A DNA stretch of 64,000 nt from Selaginella moellendorffii. Taxonomy: Eukaryota > Streptophyta > Lycopodiopsida > Selaginellales > Selaginellaceae. A program made the position numbers and the translations under genes. Of the stretch, positions 19,261 to 29,269 are shown piece after piece. The notes beneath the pieces were generated by a model that worked only from the letters and a program-made list of their open reading frames with translations, made no database searches and was not told the origin of the DNA. The DNA is taken from assembly GCF_000143415.4 (NCBI RefSeq), contig NW_003314264.1, positions 2,144,074 to 2,208,073 on the forward strand, given 5' to 3'. Within the stretch, counting starts at the first letter, position 1, and every line of letters begins with the position of its first letter.

Positions 19261-22200
19261 ATGATGAAGGCGAGGATCCGTGCGACATACGTTCCTCCGA
19301 ATGCCACTCTGCATCTGAGAGATGAGCTGAGTAGGCTGAAGCAGACTGGAACCATTCAGGAATATGTGAATGGGTTCATGGCAAAGAGGATACTTGTCAC
19401 GGACATGGGGGATATGGATGCGTTCCATGCCTTTATATCAGGTTTGCAAACCTGGGCTCGCGGTGAGGTGATGCGCTGGAACCCGACCAACTACAAGGAA
19501 GCGTTGGATGCGGCCATCAAGGTGCATTTCAACGATAACCTGCGAAAGGGGAACACGACGGGGTCGGGATCCACGTTTCACAAAGGGGCCAAACCGAAGG
19601 GAACATATAGCAGGGGGAAATTCAAGAAGAGTTTCTCTAAGAATGAGTCCTCGGGATTCCGGAAAGGCAAATCCGGTGGCCAGCGAGCAAGTACGTGGGG
19701 GAGTCAAGCGAAAAGAGACAAACCCACGGATAAAAAGGTCAAGTCATATAGCAGCGTGGGAAACAACGTATGCTACAACTGCGGTGAAGCGGGACACTTT
19801 TCGAGGGAATGTCCCTACCCGAAGAAGGCCAGAGCCAATATGGCCATCAAGTCGGGTGAAGTCCAAAATGAGGTATGTGATCCAGTCCCTAACTCAAAGT
19901 TACTCATTACACGAGCAACTTTGGTAGAGAGTCGTTCGCGACATCTACTAGCCCTCCGAGGGAAGCTCGGAGGTAGCTTTGTTAAGATCCTTATTGACAC
20001 GGGTGCTTCGGATAATTTTGTGGCTGCAGACATAGTCCGGCAAGCCGGACTAATGGTGCAGCGGCTAGGCGAACCAAGGACTATAGAGTTTGTTCAAGGT
20101 AGCCAAAGCACTGATGAGGTACTTCGACAAGCGAAAGTCGAAGTAGGGACATGGAAGGTAGACATGGATTTCACCGTGTTGGACATGGCGGGATTTGACG
20201 TGATCTTCGGAATGGATTGGTTCAATCGGTTCGTGGTAGCCCTACATGGACAAGGTAGGAACCTTGTGGTACTGGCGAATGCCAAAGGAAGAAGATCTAG
20301 GGTGGAAGCCCAGGATCTAAAGGTAGGGCAAAGCAAGGCCAAAGAATCCTGCTTAAACCTGGTGTCCACGAGAGGACAACTCACTAAAGGAACTAAGGCA
20401 GCCTTTTTGTGCTTACTCTCGGTGAAGAGTGACAAAAAGACAAGAACGGAAGAAGTGCCTTTAGTGATCCAGCGAGTGTTGGACCAATTCCAGGATACCA
20501 TGCCGGAGGAGCTACCGGCGGGGTTGCCCCCCGCACGACCGATAGAACATAAGATTGAGTTGGTCGAGGGCGCTGAGGCGGTGGTTCGTCCACCCTATCG
20601 TTTGAACGAAAAGGAACTCAAGGAGCTCAAGTGCCAACTAGAGGAGTTGGTGGACAAAGGGTATGTTAGGTTGAGCAAGTTGCCGTATGGGGCGCCGGTA
20701 TTATTTGTGAAAAAGAAAGATGGATCTATGCGCATGTGCATAGACTACCACTTGCTCAACAAGTATACCAAAAAGAACAAGTACCCTTTGCCAAGGATTG
20801 AGGACCTGTTCGATAGGTTGGGAAAGGCAAAATACTTCTCGAGGATTGACCTAAGGTCAGGATACTATCAGATCAGGGTAGCTGAGGAAGATGTCGAGAA
20901 GACAACCTGTCGAACAAGGTATGGGAGCTTTGAGTTTCTAGTGATGCCCTTTGGGCTGTGCAATGCGCCGGCAACGTTTTCGGCGTTGATGAACCACATC
21001 TTTGTACCCTATCTGGATCACTTCGTGGTCGTCTATATTGACGACATCCTGATCTATAGCGAGACGCTAAAGGAGCATGCCGAACACTTGGCGAAGGTGT
21101 TTGAGAAACTAAGGGAACACAAACTGTATGCTAAAGAGAGCAAATGTGACTTTGCTCAACAAGAGGTAAAGTTTCTCGGGCATGTGGTGGGCCAGGACGG
21201 GCTCAAGGTGGACCCGGAGAAGGTCCAAGCGATCCAGGAATGGGAGCGACCATCGAATGTACATGAGTTGAGGGCGTTCCTGGGGCTATGCAACTACTAT
21301 CGAAAGTTTATCAGACACTATTCGAGAGTAGCCCTGCCCTTAACGGACCAAACAGGAAAAGGGAAGATGGTATGGACAGCAGAATGCGAGGCGGCATTCG
21401 TCCACCTCAAAGGGAAGTTGAGGAAGGCTCCCGTATTGGCATTGCCAGACTTTGGTAAGGACTTTGAGGTAGAAACGGATGCTTCGGACTTTGCGTTGGG
21501 TGCAGTTCTGAAGCAAGACAACCATCCGGTAGCGTTCTTCTCGAAGAAGCTGGACAAGGCTCAACAGAAGTGGCCTGCCCATGAGAAGGAATTGTTTGCG
21601 GTGGTCAAGGCACTCAAGGAGTGGCGACACTACCTTGGGAGACACTTCAAGGTTTACACGGACAATGTGGCAACGAAACACTTCTTGTCACAGCCCGACC
21701 TAAGAGGGAAACAAGGTCGGTGGGCCAATGCCTTGGCCGAGTTTGATTGCGAAATTCTGTACAAGCCTGGGAAGAGCAACATCGTGGCGGATGCGCTAAG
21801 TCGAAAAGCGAGCTTGAAGTTGGCAATATCCAGCGCAACAGCAACCTTCTGGGACGATGTGCGGACAGCATATGAGAATGATGGTCTAGCACAGGAAGTG
21901 TTGCTGAGGAATCTAGAGGCGCGGGAAGCTCACCAGAGAGGTGAGCTGCCAACGGAAGAGAAAACGGGCTATGCGGAACGCAACGGACTCATTTATTACA
22001 AGCAAACGAGGGTGTATATTCCAGAAGGGGAACTAAGGAAGGTGGCCTTAGAAGAGTGTCATGACGGACCTCTTGCGGGACACGGTGGAGTGCCCAAGAC
22101 GATGGGCTTACTCAAAAGGAAGTACCATTGGCCAGATATGGCTAAGGACGTCCAAGACTATGTAAAGACATGTCCAACATGTCAGCAGGTAAAAGCCGTG

Positions 22201-23444
22201 ACCAAGGCTAGTGGGGGCTTGTTGCAAAGCATCCCAATTCCAGATCGCCCGTGGAAATGTCTTACGATGGACTTCATCACGGGACTCCCCCCAAGTGAGG
22301 GGTTTGATGCGATATTCGTGGTGGTGGACCGATTTTCGAAAATGGCACACTTCATACCCACCACAACAGAGGTGGATGCGGAAGGTGTGGCGAAGCTGTT
22401 CTTCGAACAAGTGGTTCGAGTGCGGGGAAGACCGGAAGAGATCATCTCAGATCGAGATAAGATCTTCACCAGTAGGTTCTGGAGGACTCTCCTGGAACAG
22501 TATCGCACCAAGTTGAAATTCAGCACAGCCTATCACCCACAGACAGGTATGGGGTATGGAGTCAAGTTGTTGGCACTAACACTTCTTGACAGACGGACAA
22601 ACGGAAAGGGTGAATAGGCAACTGGAGGATTATTTGCGATGCTATGTCTCGGGAGACCAGACCGATTGGGTAAGTCATTTGGGACTTGCGGAAATGTGTT
22701 ATAACAACTCACCACATTCGAGTATCGGGGTGAGTCCATGGGAAGTCATCAATGGGCGAGCTATTGAAGGTCCTGTGGAACTCGGCGTGGCCGAGTATCA
22801 TGGAGAGTTACCCGCAGTGGAGGCATTCACGGCGGAAAGACTCAACATTTGGAATCTAGTGAGGGATTCCTTGGAACGGGCTCAACAAAGGCAAACCAAG
22901 TACGCAAACCTAAAGCGCCGAGATGTAGAGTTCCAAGCTGGGGAGAAGGTGTGGCTGAACACCAAGAACCTCAGGCTACCAAGTGGGATCAGCCGAAAGT
23001 TGACCCAAAGGTAAAAATGCATGTATTCCTGTAAATGAATTGATCTTGAGTTCCTTAAGCAGGTTCGCGGGGCCTTACGAGATTGAGGCACGAATCGGTA
23101 AAGTGGCTTACCGACTCCGACTTCCTCGAGAGATGGGGAAGATGCACCCAGTGTTCCATGTGAACTTACTCAAGCCGTACTTTGAGGATCCGCTTCGCAA
23201 GGACCAAGTAAGACCTTTACCTGAGGTTATCCAAGGGGAAGAGGAATACGAAGTCGAGGCCATCCTCAATGCGCGCAAGAGCAAGCGACAAGGACGCGAG
23301 GTGAGAGAGTTCCATGTGAAGTGGAAAGGATTTCCACATTGCGAAGCAACATGGGAACCGGAGGAGAACCTAGCGAACGCGCGAGATCTAGTGGAGGAAT
23401 TTCTGCAAGGCAGAACTCTATGTACTTATGCAAAATTCAATTAA
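19261..23444 (+). CDS. gag C-terminus and pol of chromovirus, with two apparent introns
   Basis: One frame, 19261-22546, holds a CCHC zinc knuckle ([14 protein letters not shown], ~19768), aspartic protease (LIDTGAS, ~19990), reverse transcriptase (YIDDILIYS, ~21037), RNase H ([12 protein letters not shown], ~21475), integrase HHCC (~22060-22190) and the first catalytic region (MDFITGLP, ~22267). At 22547-22592 a 46-nt GT...AG segment and at 23011-23062 a 52-nt GT...AG segment interrupt the frame; leaving them out restores continuous integrase and connects to the C-terminal chromodomain ([11 protein letters not shown]...[13 protein letters not shown], about 23248-23400). The stop is at 23442. 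All catalytic motifs I checked look intact. It copies and integrates the element; chromodomains steer integration to heterochromatin (family knowledge). Confidence 0.85.
22547..22592 (+). other. Apparent 46-nt spliceosomal intron in integrase
   Basis: Starts GTATGGGG and ends CTTGACAG. It interrupts the conserved HPQTDGQTER block of integrase exactly, and its removal keeps frame. Length matches host introns in this window. Confidence 0.75.
23011..23062 (+). other. Apparent 52-nt spliceosomal intron before the chromodomain
   Basis: Starts GTAAAAATG and ends CTTAAGCAG. It separates KLTQ from RFAGPYEI, a block that is continuous in chromoviruses. Removal restores the frame into the chromodomain. 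Confidence 0.75.
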
Positions 23445-23847
23445 AAATATCAATTTGCAAAGTTGAGCAAGTGGCATATGTTGGGACCCGAAGGCGCGCC
23501 AAAGGTAAGCTAATTAGCATGGGTTGGATAGGTCGACCAGGCGTAGGGCACTACGCCCGACTCCCCGCGGGGATGTCGAATCCGTAGACGTATTCTACGG
23601 AGGTTGGGTTCGAGTCCCAACCCCCTAGTAAAGCAAGGCTGGGTTCAAGTCCCGACCCCATACTAGGGCGTGGTGAGGTGAGGAGTATAGGGACACCTAT
23701 ATTCCGTTGTCATGGGCTCTTGGCCGGGGAGGCTAACTTAGGCACACCGCTAAGTGGGGGGATGCCCCCGGAGACATGGTCAACAAGTCATAGGATAAAA
23801 CGAGACGTTCGATGTGGGCATCGAACTTCTTCTATGGGTGGTGGAGT
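23445..23847 (+). promoter_or_regulatory. 3' non-coding region of gypsy: hairpins, T-arm-like motif, PPT
   Basis: Holds a hairpin CCGTAGA/TCTACGG (about 23580-23600), then a perfect T-arm-like hairpin with stem GGTTGGG/CCCAACC and loop TTCGAGT (about 23603-23624), a degenerate repeat of it (about 23638-23658), a 10-bp stem with GACA loop (23682-23705), an 8-bp hairpin GTTCGATG/CATCGAAC (23807-23826), and a polypurine tract GGGTGGTGGAG (about 23835-23846) just before the 3' LTR. The LARD element shares all these in the same order. Confidence 0.75.
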
Positions 23848-24994
23848 TGTAAGGAACCGACTCCCCGAGATGTTGTAGGCTAAAGGATCCCCAAAAGCTT
23901 GACCGAAATGACAAAGAGTTTATCGGATGGGACCAAGTCGAGGATCGAGTCCAAGACCGACTCTAGGACCGAGTTCGAGATAGAGTCCGGAATCGAGTCC
24001 GAGACCGACTCGGGGACCGAGTTCGAGTCCGAGTTCGAGACCGAGTTCGAGACGGAGTCCGAGATCCGAAATCGGGTCCAAGACCGAGTCCGAGGTCGAG
24101 TCCAAGGTCGGGTCCGAGATCGGGTCCGAGATCGAGTCCGTGATCGAGTCCGAACCCGAATCCGAAGTCGGATCCGAAATCGGGTCCGAGATCGAGCCAG
24201 AGACTAAGTCCAAATACTAATACGGGTCAAGGGGTGAAAGCCCAAAGCGTGCGTCTCCCAGGGGGGGGGGGCTGCAGGGGGTTCCAAAAGTATAGTAGGG
24301 ATAGTGAGGTCTAGGAACCAGTTTAGAAGGGACTCTCCAGTTGGGCTTCCAAACCGACTTGAGGTTGGGACTGGGACCGAGGGGCCTTGGGTGGGAGTGA
24401 GCATAGACTTGGCTGGTGCCGGAGGGGCCATCCAAGGAAGTGCTCAAGAGCAGCTCCCACTCCCGAAAGGGAAACCGACTGCGGTGCTCCCGGCTCAGGT
24501 GGAGTGGTGCCCCACTTGAGTACCTTGTGGCTCATTGGTCCTCGCCCTTCCGGGGGCTTGGGCCTTCCCTTCGGGATGGAAGTGGGGGGTAGAGGTACCC
24601 ATACCGGGCTGTTAAGCCACGGTGTTTCACCCCGACGTCCCGAAGCAAGTGCTGCACCCAAGGCTTGGGATTTAGAGGGTCCCATGATCAAGCCTTGTGG
24701 TACCTTGGGGTGTTAGGAATCTGGAGGCTTGGTGTGCTTGGCTGCTTGTGCTTGCGGGGAGTGTAGCCGAACCTTAAGTCCAGTTTAACCCGGGGAGGGG
24801 GATTGGGAGAGATTTGGGAATCCGTAGATGGATGGCTAACACTCCGTTGCTCGTGCAGTAAGTAGCTGAAACCAAGTAGGAGCTGGCACCATAGGCGAGA
24901 ACCTTGGCGAGGGAACTTAGCACAAGCCAAGGCAGAGTTGGTCGGATAGGCGAGGTAAGCTGGCAAATTGGAAAGGAAAAATTTGTGGCTTACA
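23848..24994 (+). repeat. 3' LTR of gypsy element
   Basis: Same length (1,147 bp) and nearly the same sequence as the 5' LTR. The differences are almost all transitions (for example GTCGTAGG/GTTGTAGG near the start and CCGTTAGG/CTGTTAAG near 24609). Confidence 0.95.
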
Positions 24995-24999
24995 AGCGC

Positions 25000-26212
25000 A
25001 AGTGCGACGCATGTTCCCTCCGTGGATCTTAAGAACCGTGCTACATGGATTCAGACAAAGGTGTTTCTAAACAACCCCGAGGGGGAGGTGGTAGCTAAGG
25101 GCTTAGCCACAATTGTCGATCCAAGAGATGCGGTTGCTAATCAAGAATTGGGCTGGGATGATATTGGAGTTGCAATTTTAGAGGTTGTTGACACAGAAGA
25201 AAACAGTCTGACTATTGGAAGAATTGTGCGGTGGAAATTGAGGCACTTAGTGTTTGAGAATGTGAAGGATTCACAATCAAACACCACTACAATTGATGAC
25301 AGAACATCTCTTCATGGGAAAAGAAAGTACACCTTCCTAAAGCGCAGCCAAAGGGATCTGAACAACGAACCGAAAAGGCAGAAAATGGCAATGGAGGTTC
25401 GAATGGTCTCGACAGTTGCTTGTTGCAAGAGGAGGTGCTATCAACATGCTGATTGGGATGCTATTGAAGAGGAGAGAGCAAGATACAAGACATTGTCCTG
25501 GAAGGTAGCTCGCAATTTTGTGTATGAGGCATTATGGTCATCTGTTGATGCTTCAGAACATCAGGTGGGGGGCATGGTCTTCTAGAGGGGTTTGGTCTGC
25601 ATGAAGGCATGGAGAATCATTTATAGAGTCCCTCGAACCACATTCTACAGAATCAAAACTGAGTTCGAGGAACAAAGGGTTCAACAGGCAGTCCATGGGA
25701 ACGACGGTACGCACAAAACTAGGGGTCACGTTGTATATGGAGAGGCAATCTTCAAGAGGTTTGTCGAGACATGTAGCGAGCAGCAACCACATAAAACCCG
25801 CCTCTTGGAAGATAGAACACGAGACACCCAACGAGTTCTCCCTTCCATGTATACCAAGGGGGCCATATTGGAAGATGTGAATCGGGAACTCCAGAGTAAT
25901 GGCTACAGGAAGCTGAGCCAATCTAGATTTAGTAGATTGTGGAGCAACAGGTTCAGGGATGTGAGTATAGGAAAGTACTCCAGCTTTTCAAAGTGTGACG
26001 AGTGCACTGCTATCAAAATGGCTTTGTCGAAGAATTCTTGCAGCGCTCAAGAGCGAGAGACGTTGGTTAGAAGGCGGCTCGACCACAACATCGAGCAGAG
26101 AAGCTGCAGGACTGCATATTATCATAACAGGATTCTCTCCATGGAGAGACCTGACTCTTACCTCTGCATCATCCATGACAAAATGGACCAGAAAAAGACG
26201 TGCTTACCTTGA
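25000..26212 (+). pseudogene. Middle part of transposase gene (after gypsy), in-frame stops
   Basis: Continues the frame of 17213-17466. Codons up to 25582 hold the second beta-rich module and a basic segment (SLHGKRKYTFLKRSQRD). After TAG 25583-25585 the same frame gives a helix-turn-helix-like stretch (VPRTTFYRIKTEF), then YTKGAILEDVNREL, a CxxC block (FSKCDECTAIKMAL), and YLCIIHDKMDQKKTCLP, whose Asp I take as the first catalytic residue of the RNase H-like core. TGA at 26210-26212 breaks the frame again. All this is as expected for a DUF7869-type transposase; the stops make this copy inactive. Confidence 0.75.
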
Positions 26213-27492
26213 CTCAATCCCGCCCCCAAGGCAATCTCTTCATCCATGCAGCTGCCTGTGTCTCTGTTTGGCATAATCGCTCATGGGCATGGTGCCCAGA
26301 ACTATGGGAACTTCTTTGTACCTCTATAGGGTGGCGGGGGTGCAAACATGATGATTGCGTCCCTAGCAAAACACTTAAGGTCTCTGCAAAGTGCGTAGAC
26401 TGAGCTGAACGGCCAACCCTTGCATAAGGCCCTTGTTGATCGAACCCCATACAGGGTTCAACTAAAGGAGGAGCAAAGGCTTGCAATATTGCGTGAGGCC
26501 CCATGCCATCCCAATGAATATGTTGGCCGTCAGATTGTAGGGTTATCACGTGAGGCCTCATGCCATTCCGACGAGGCTGGTCGCCCGGTGAATGCACAGC
26601 CTCATCCAAACGAAGCAGAATCTCAAGGAAGTTCTTGCGGCCGATGTGGCCTTCCACCCCATCTTCTGCTCCAAACAGACAATGCTGGCAGTGAGAACAA
26701 AAACATGTACGTCTTCGCGTACTTGGCGATGCTTGTTGCCAAAGGCATATTTGAAACGGTTACACTTGGCTTTCTCATAGTTGGGCACACTCATGAAGAC
26801 GTCGATGCCATGTTCAGTCACCTGGCAAAGTTCCTCCGGCGATCCAATGTCCTCACCCTCCCACAACTCTACGATGAATTCCAAAATTGCATCAAAGGCA
26901 CTGTTGAAGCTGCACTTGTGACAGAGGTTCCAGACTTTAAGGGGTTTGTAAGAGGCTACATCAGGGATGGATCCGAAACGCTGATTGGCCACTCCAAGCC
27001 TCTTCAGTTTCATTTCAGCATGCGTGACGGTGCTCCAGTGATGAGGTACAAGATGAGAGAATGGGACACAGTGTGGCTGCCAGTGGATAGCATTGAACTC
27101 TTCAAGAGAGATCCCATAACTGGGGAACCTATGATTCCTCAGGGTTCCCCACGGCCGATGCACCCGGATGGACTCAAAGACCAGGAAAGTATAGTGGCCG
27201 GGATTAGACAGCATTTTGCCTTCTGGAAGAGGGGGTTAGTGTTTGGTGGAGAATCCTATTTTAAGAGGTGCAAGCCTTTGCTCGAATACTGGGAGAAGAT
27301 TATATCTGCTATCCAAAATGGGCCGGTTGTATATGAAGAATTGGAAGAGTCCTTTTGGCCAGAACCTAGAGCACCAGATAGTAGCGGAACAATGTCCTCT
27401 GGAAATGCAGTGACAGATAACAATGTTGAGGATCACTATTGTGGGCCGAGGAACAAGAAGCCGGATTCAGCATTCAATCCAGTACAAGTCTG
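26213..27492 (+). pseudogene. Catalytic core of transposase gene, up to the LARD insertion
   Basis: Same frame as before, with TAG at 26327-26329 and TAG at 26396-26398, then open to 27492. It includes AHGHGAQNYGNFF, two palindromic DNA repeats translated as REAPCHPNE (26491-26509) and REASCHSDE (26547-26566), QTDNAGSENKN (~26678-26710), and VGHTHEDVDAMFS (~26780-26820). From 26674 it is ~98% identical to copy 1. The LARD enters at the codon after ...NPVQVC; the apparent continuation of the frame past 27493 is LTR sequence, not transposase. Confidence 0.8.
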
Positions 27493-28093
27493 TGTGAGAC
27501 ACAAAATCCCTAGGCCCCAAAGTGGAGCTGGAAGGGTGCCACGTGGTAGTGGCCAAAGCGAGAGCCAAACGAGTGTAACACGTTTGGACCAAAAGCTCCG
27601 ACTTGAAAAGTCAAGAGCGGGAGTGGAACTCCCAACGAAGTGCTCGAGGAACGAGCACGAAGCGAGCAAAAGGCGAGGCTCCAAAAAGGGACCCAAAAGG
27701 ACCAACACATGACACGTGGGAGTGTCCGAGATGGAGTCCGAAGTGGAGTCCAAGATGGACCCGAGTTGGAGTCCGAAGTGGAGTCCGAGATGGACCCGAG
27801 ATGGACCCGAAATGGAGTCCGAAATGGAGTCCGAGATGGACCCGAGATGGACCCGAGATGGAGTCCGAGATGGAGTCCGAGATGGAGTCCGAGATGGACC
27901 CGAGATGGAGTCCGAGATGGAGTCCGAGATGGAGTCCGAGATGGAGTCCGAGATGGACCTGAGATGGACCCGAGATGGAGTCCGAGATGGAGTCCGAGAT
28001 GGACCCGAAATGGAGTCCGAGATGGAGTCCGAGATGGACCCGAGATGGAGTCCGAGATGGAGTCCGAGATGGGCCCGAGATGGAGTCCGAAGT

Positions 28094-28136
<43 letters not shown>

Positions 28137-29254
28137 AAGACCGAGATCGGGACCGAGACCGAGACCGAGGCCGAGGCCGAGACCGAGGCCGAGCCCGAGT
28201 CCGAGTCCGAATCCGAATCCGAGTCCGAGTCCGAGTCCGAGTCCGAGTCCGGAGCCTGAGAGGGTGAAAGCCCAAAGCGTTCGTCTCCCAGACCCTGGGG
28301 GGTTTGGTGAGCTCCAAAAGTATAGTAGGGGGAGGACTGCAGTGGAGCCAGTTTGGCCAGGAAAGGCCAGTTTGGCCCAGGAAGGCCGGACCCAGTGTTG
28401 GGTGATGAGCTACCCACTGGGAAGTCCAAGACTAGAGTGAACACGGACCGACAAGCGGGGTAGCTTGGTGAAGTGTTCAAGAGCCGGCTCTAGTTCCCCC
28501 GGGAGATCGACTGGCCGATGCTCCCAGTCCAAGTGTGGGTGGCACTACCTACTTGGATACCTGGTGTGGCTCAATGGAACCCGCTCTAAGCCCATGGCTA
28601 GAGCACCCAAGGGCAGAAGGCGAGGAGAGTACCCAGGTGGCTCGCGTAAGGCCACGGTGTTCCGAAATGTTGTCCCAAAGGCCCAGATTGTGGAAAGGAA
28701 GAGGAGCAGTCCTCTGGGGTAGTGACCAAGGACACAGTCGTGTGGTGAGGAAGTCCCAGAGGACCGTAGGACTTAGTGGTCGGGCCTGTGGGTCTCGATC
28801 CAGTGGCAGTGTTGGCAAACATGGCCAGGGGCAGAAAGGGACTTAGTGGGGACTGACAGAGGGATATTGGGGAAGGCTATTCCCCTTGTCGGTGGGCATC
28901 CTAAGGATGCTAAGGAGTGGATCTGAGATGACCACTCACGGATGGTTTGCCTAGTCTTGGAGGGCCAAGACGGAGATGCAAGTGGTGTTGGACCACCAGT
29001 GTGACCAAGGTAAATGGGCATGGCCTTAGCGTAACGGGCCGGTACGTCGGTGATACCTTGGGGTGTCGATCATGGGATCGAACACGTGGAGCACTTGGAC
29101 CAAGTGCTAAGGTTGAGTGGCATGGATGCCATTCTCGGGGCTAGCAAGCCCCAAGTCCTGAGTTGGACTTATGGAGGTTGTCAATGAGACTCCTCCAAGT
29201 GGTCAGACATGTGGTTAAGTGACTAAAGTAAAATGGAAAATTTAGTCGCTTACA
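27493..29254 (+). repeat. 5' LTR of LARD
   Basis: Begins TGTGAGACACAAAATCCC; purine repeat of GAGTCCGAGATG and GAGACC units at about 27728-28254; core module at 28261-28330; ends TCGCTTACA. The repeat is free of stops in most frames on both strands, giving long but meaningless open frames (MESEMESEMD, PRWSPRW, SISDSISD types). Confidence 0.92.
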
Positions 29255-29257
29255 ACT

Positions 29258-29269
29258 TGGTATCAGAGC
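29258..29269 (+). other. Primer-binding site of LARD
   Basis: TGGTATCAGAGC, the standard plant initiator Met tRNA PBS, three bases after the LTR. Confidence 0.9.

Larger units (their letters stand above)
17467..24994 (+). mobile_element. Chromodomain Ty3/gypsy retrotransposon (chromovirus), 7,528 bp, young
   Basis: Complete element with LTRs of 1,147 bp each (17467-18613 and 23848-24994), TG...CA ends and a perfect 5-bp TSD AGCGC (17462-17466 and 24995-24999). The LTRs differ at only about nine positions by eye, so it is a recent insertion. PBS for initiator Met tRNA at 17 bp-scale distance, one gag-pol frame with protease, RT, RNase H, integrase and chromodomain, then a 400-bp 3' region with hairpins and a PPT. 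Two in-frame TAG codons in gag probably disable it. The insertion lies in the transposase gene of the large DNA transposon. Confidence 0.95.

Noticed and set aside
23600-23625. A tRNA gene in the gypsy 3' region
   Set aside because: Only a T-arm-like hairpin is convincing. I find no acceptor stem or D-arm at proper distances.
27436-28480. Long open frames on both strands with MESEMESEMD, PRWSPRW or SISDSISD repeats (also 33306-34433, 17518-17832, 23899-24213, 3736-4387, 60477-60917)
   Set aside because: They come from LTR purine arrays with a 6-bp period, which lack stops in most frames. They cross LTR boundaries, exist on both strands at once and contain no domain.
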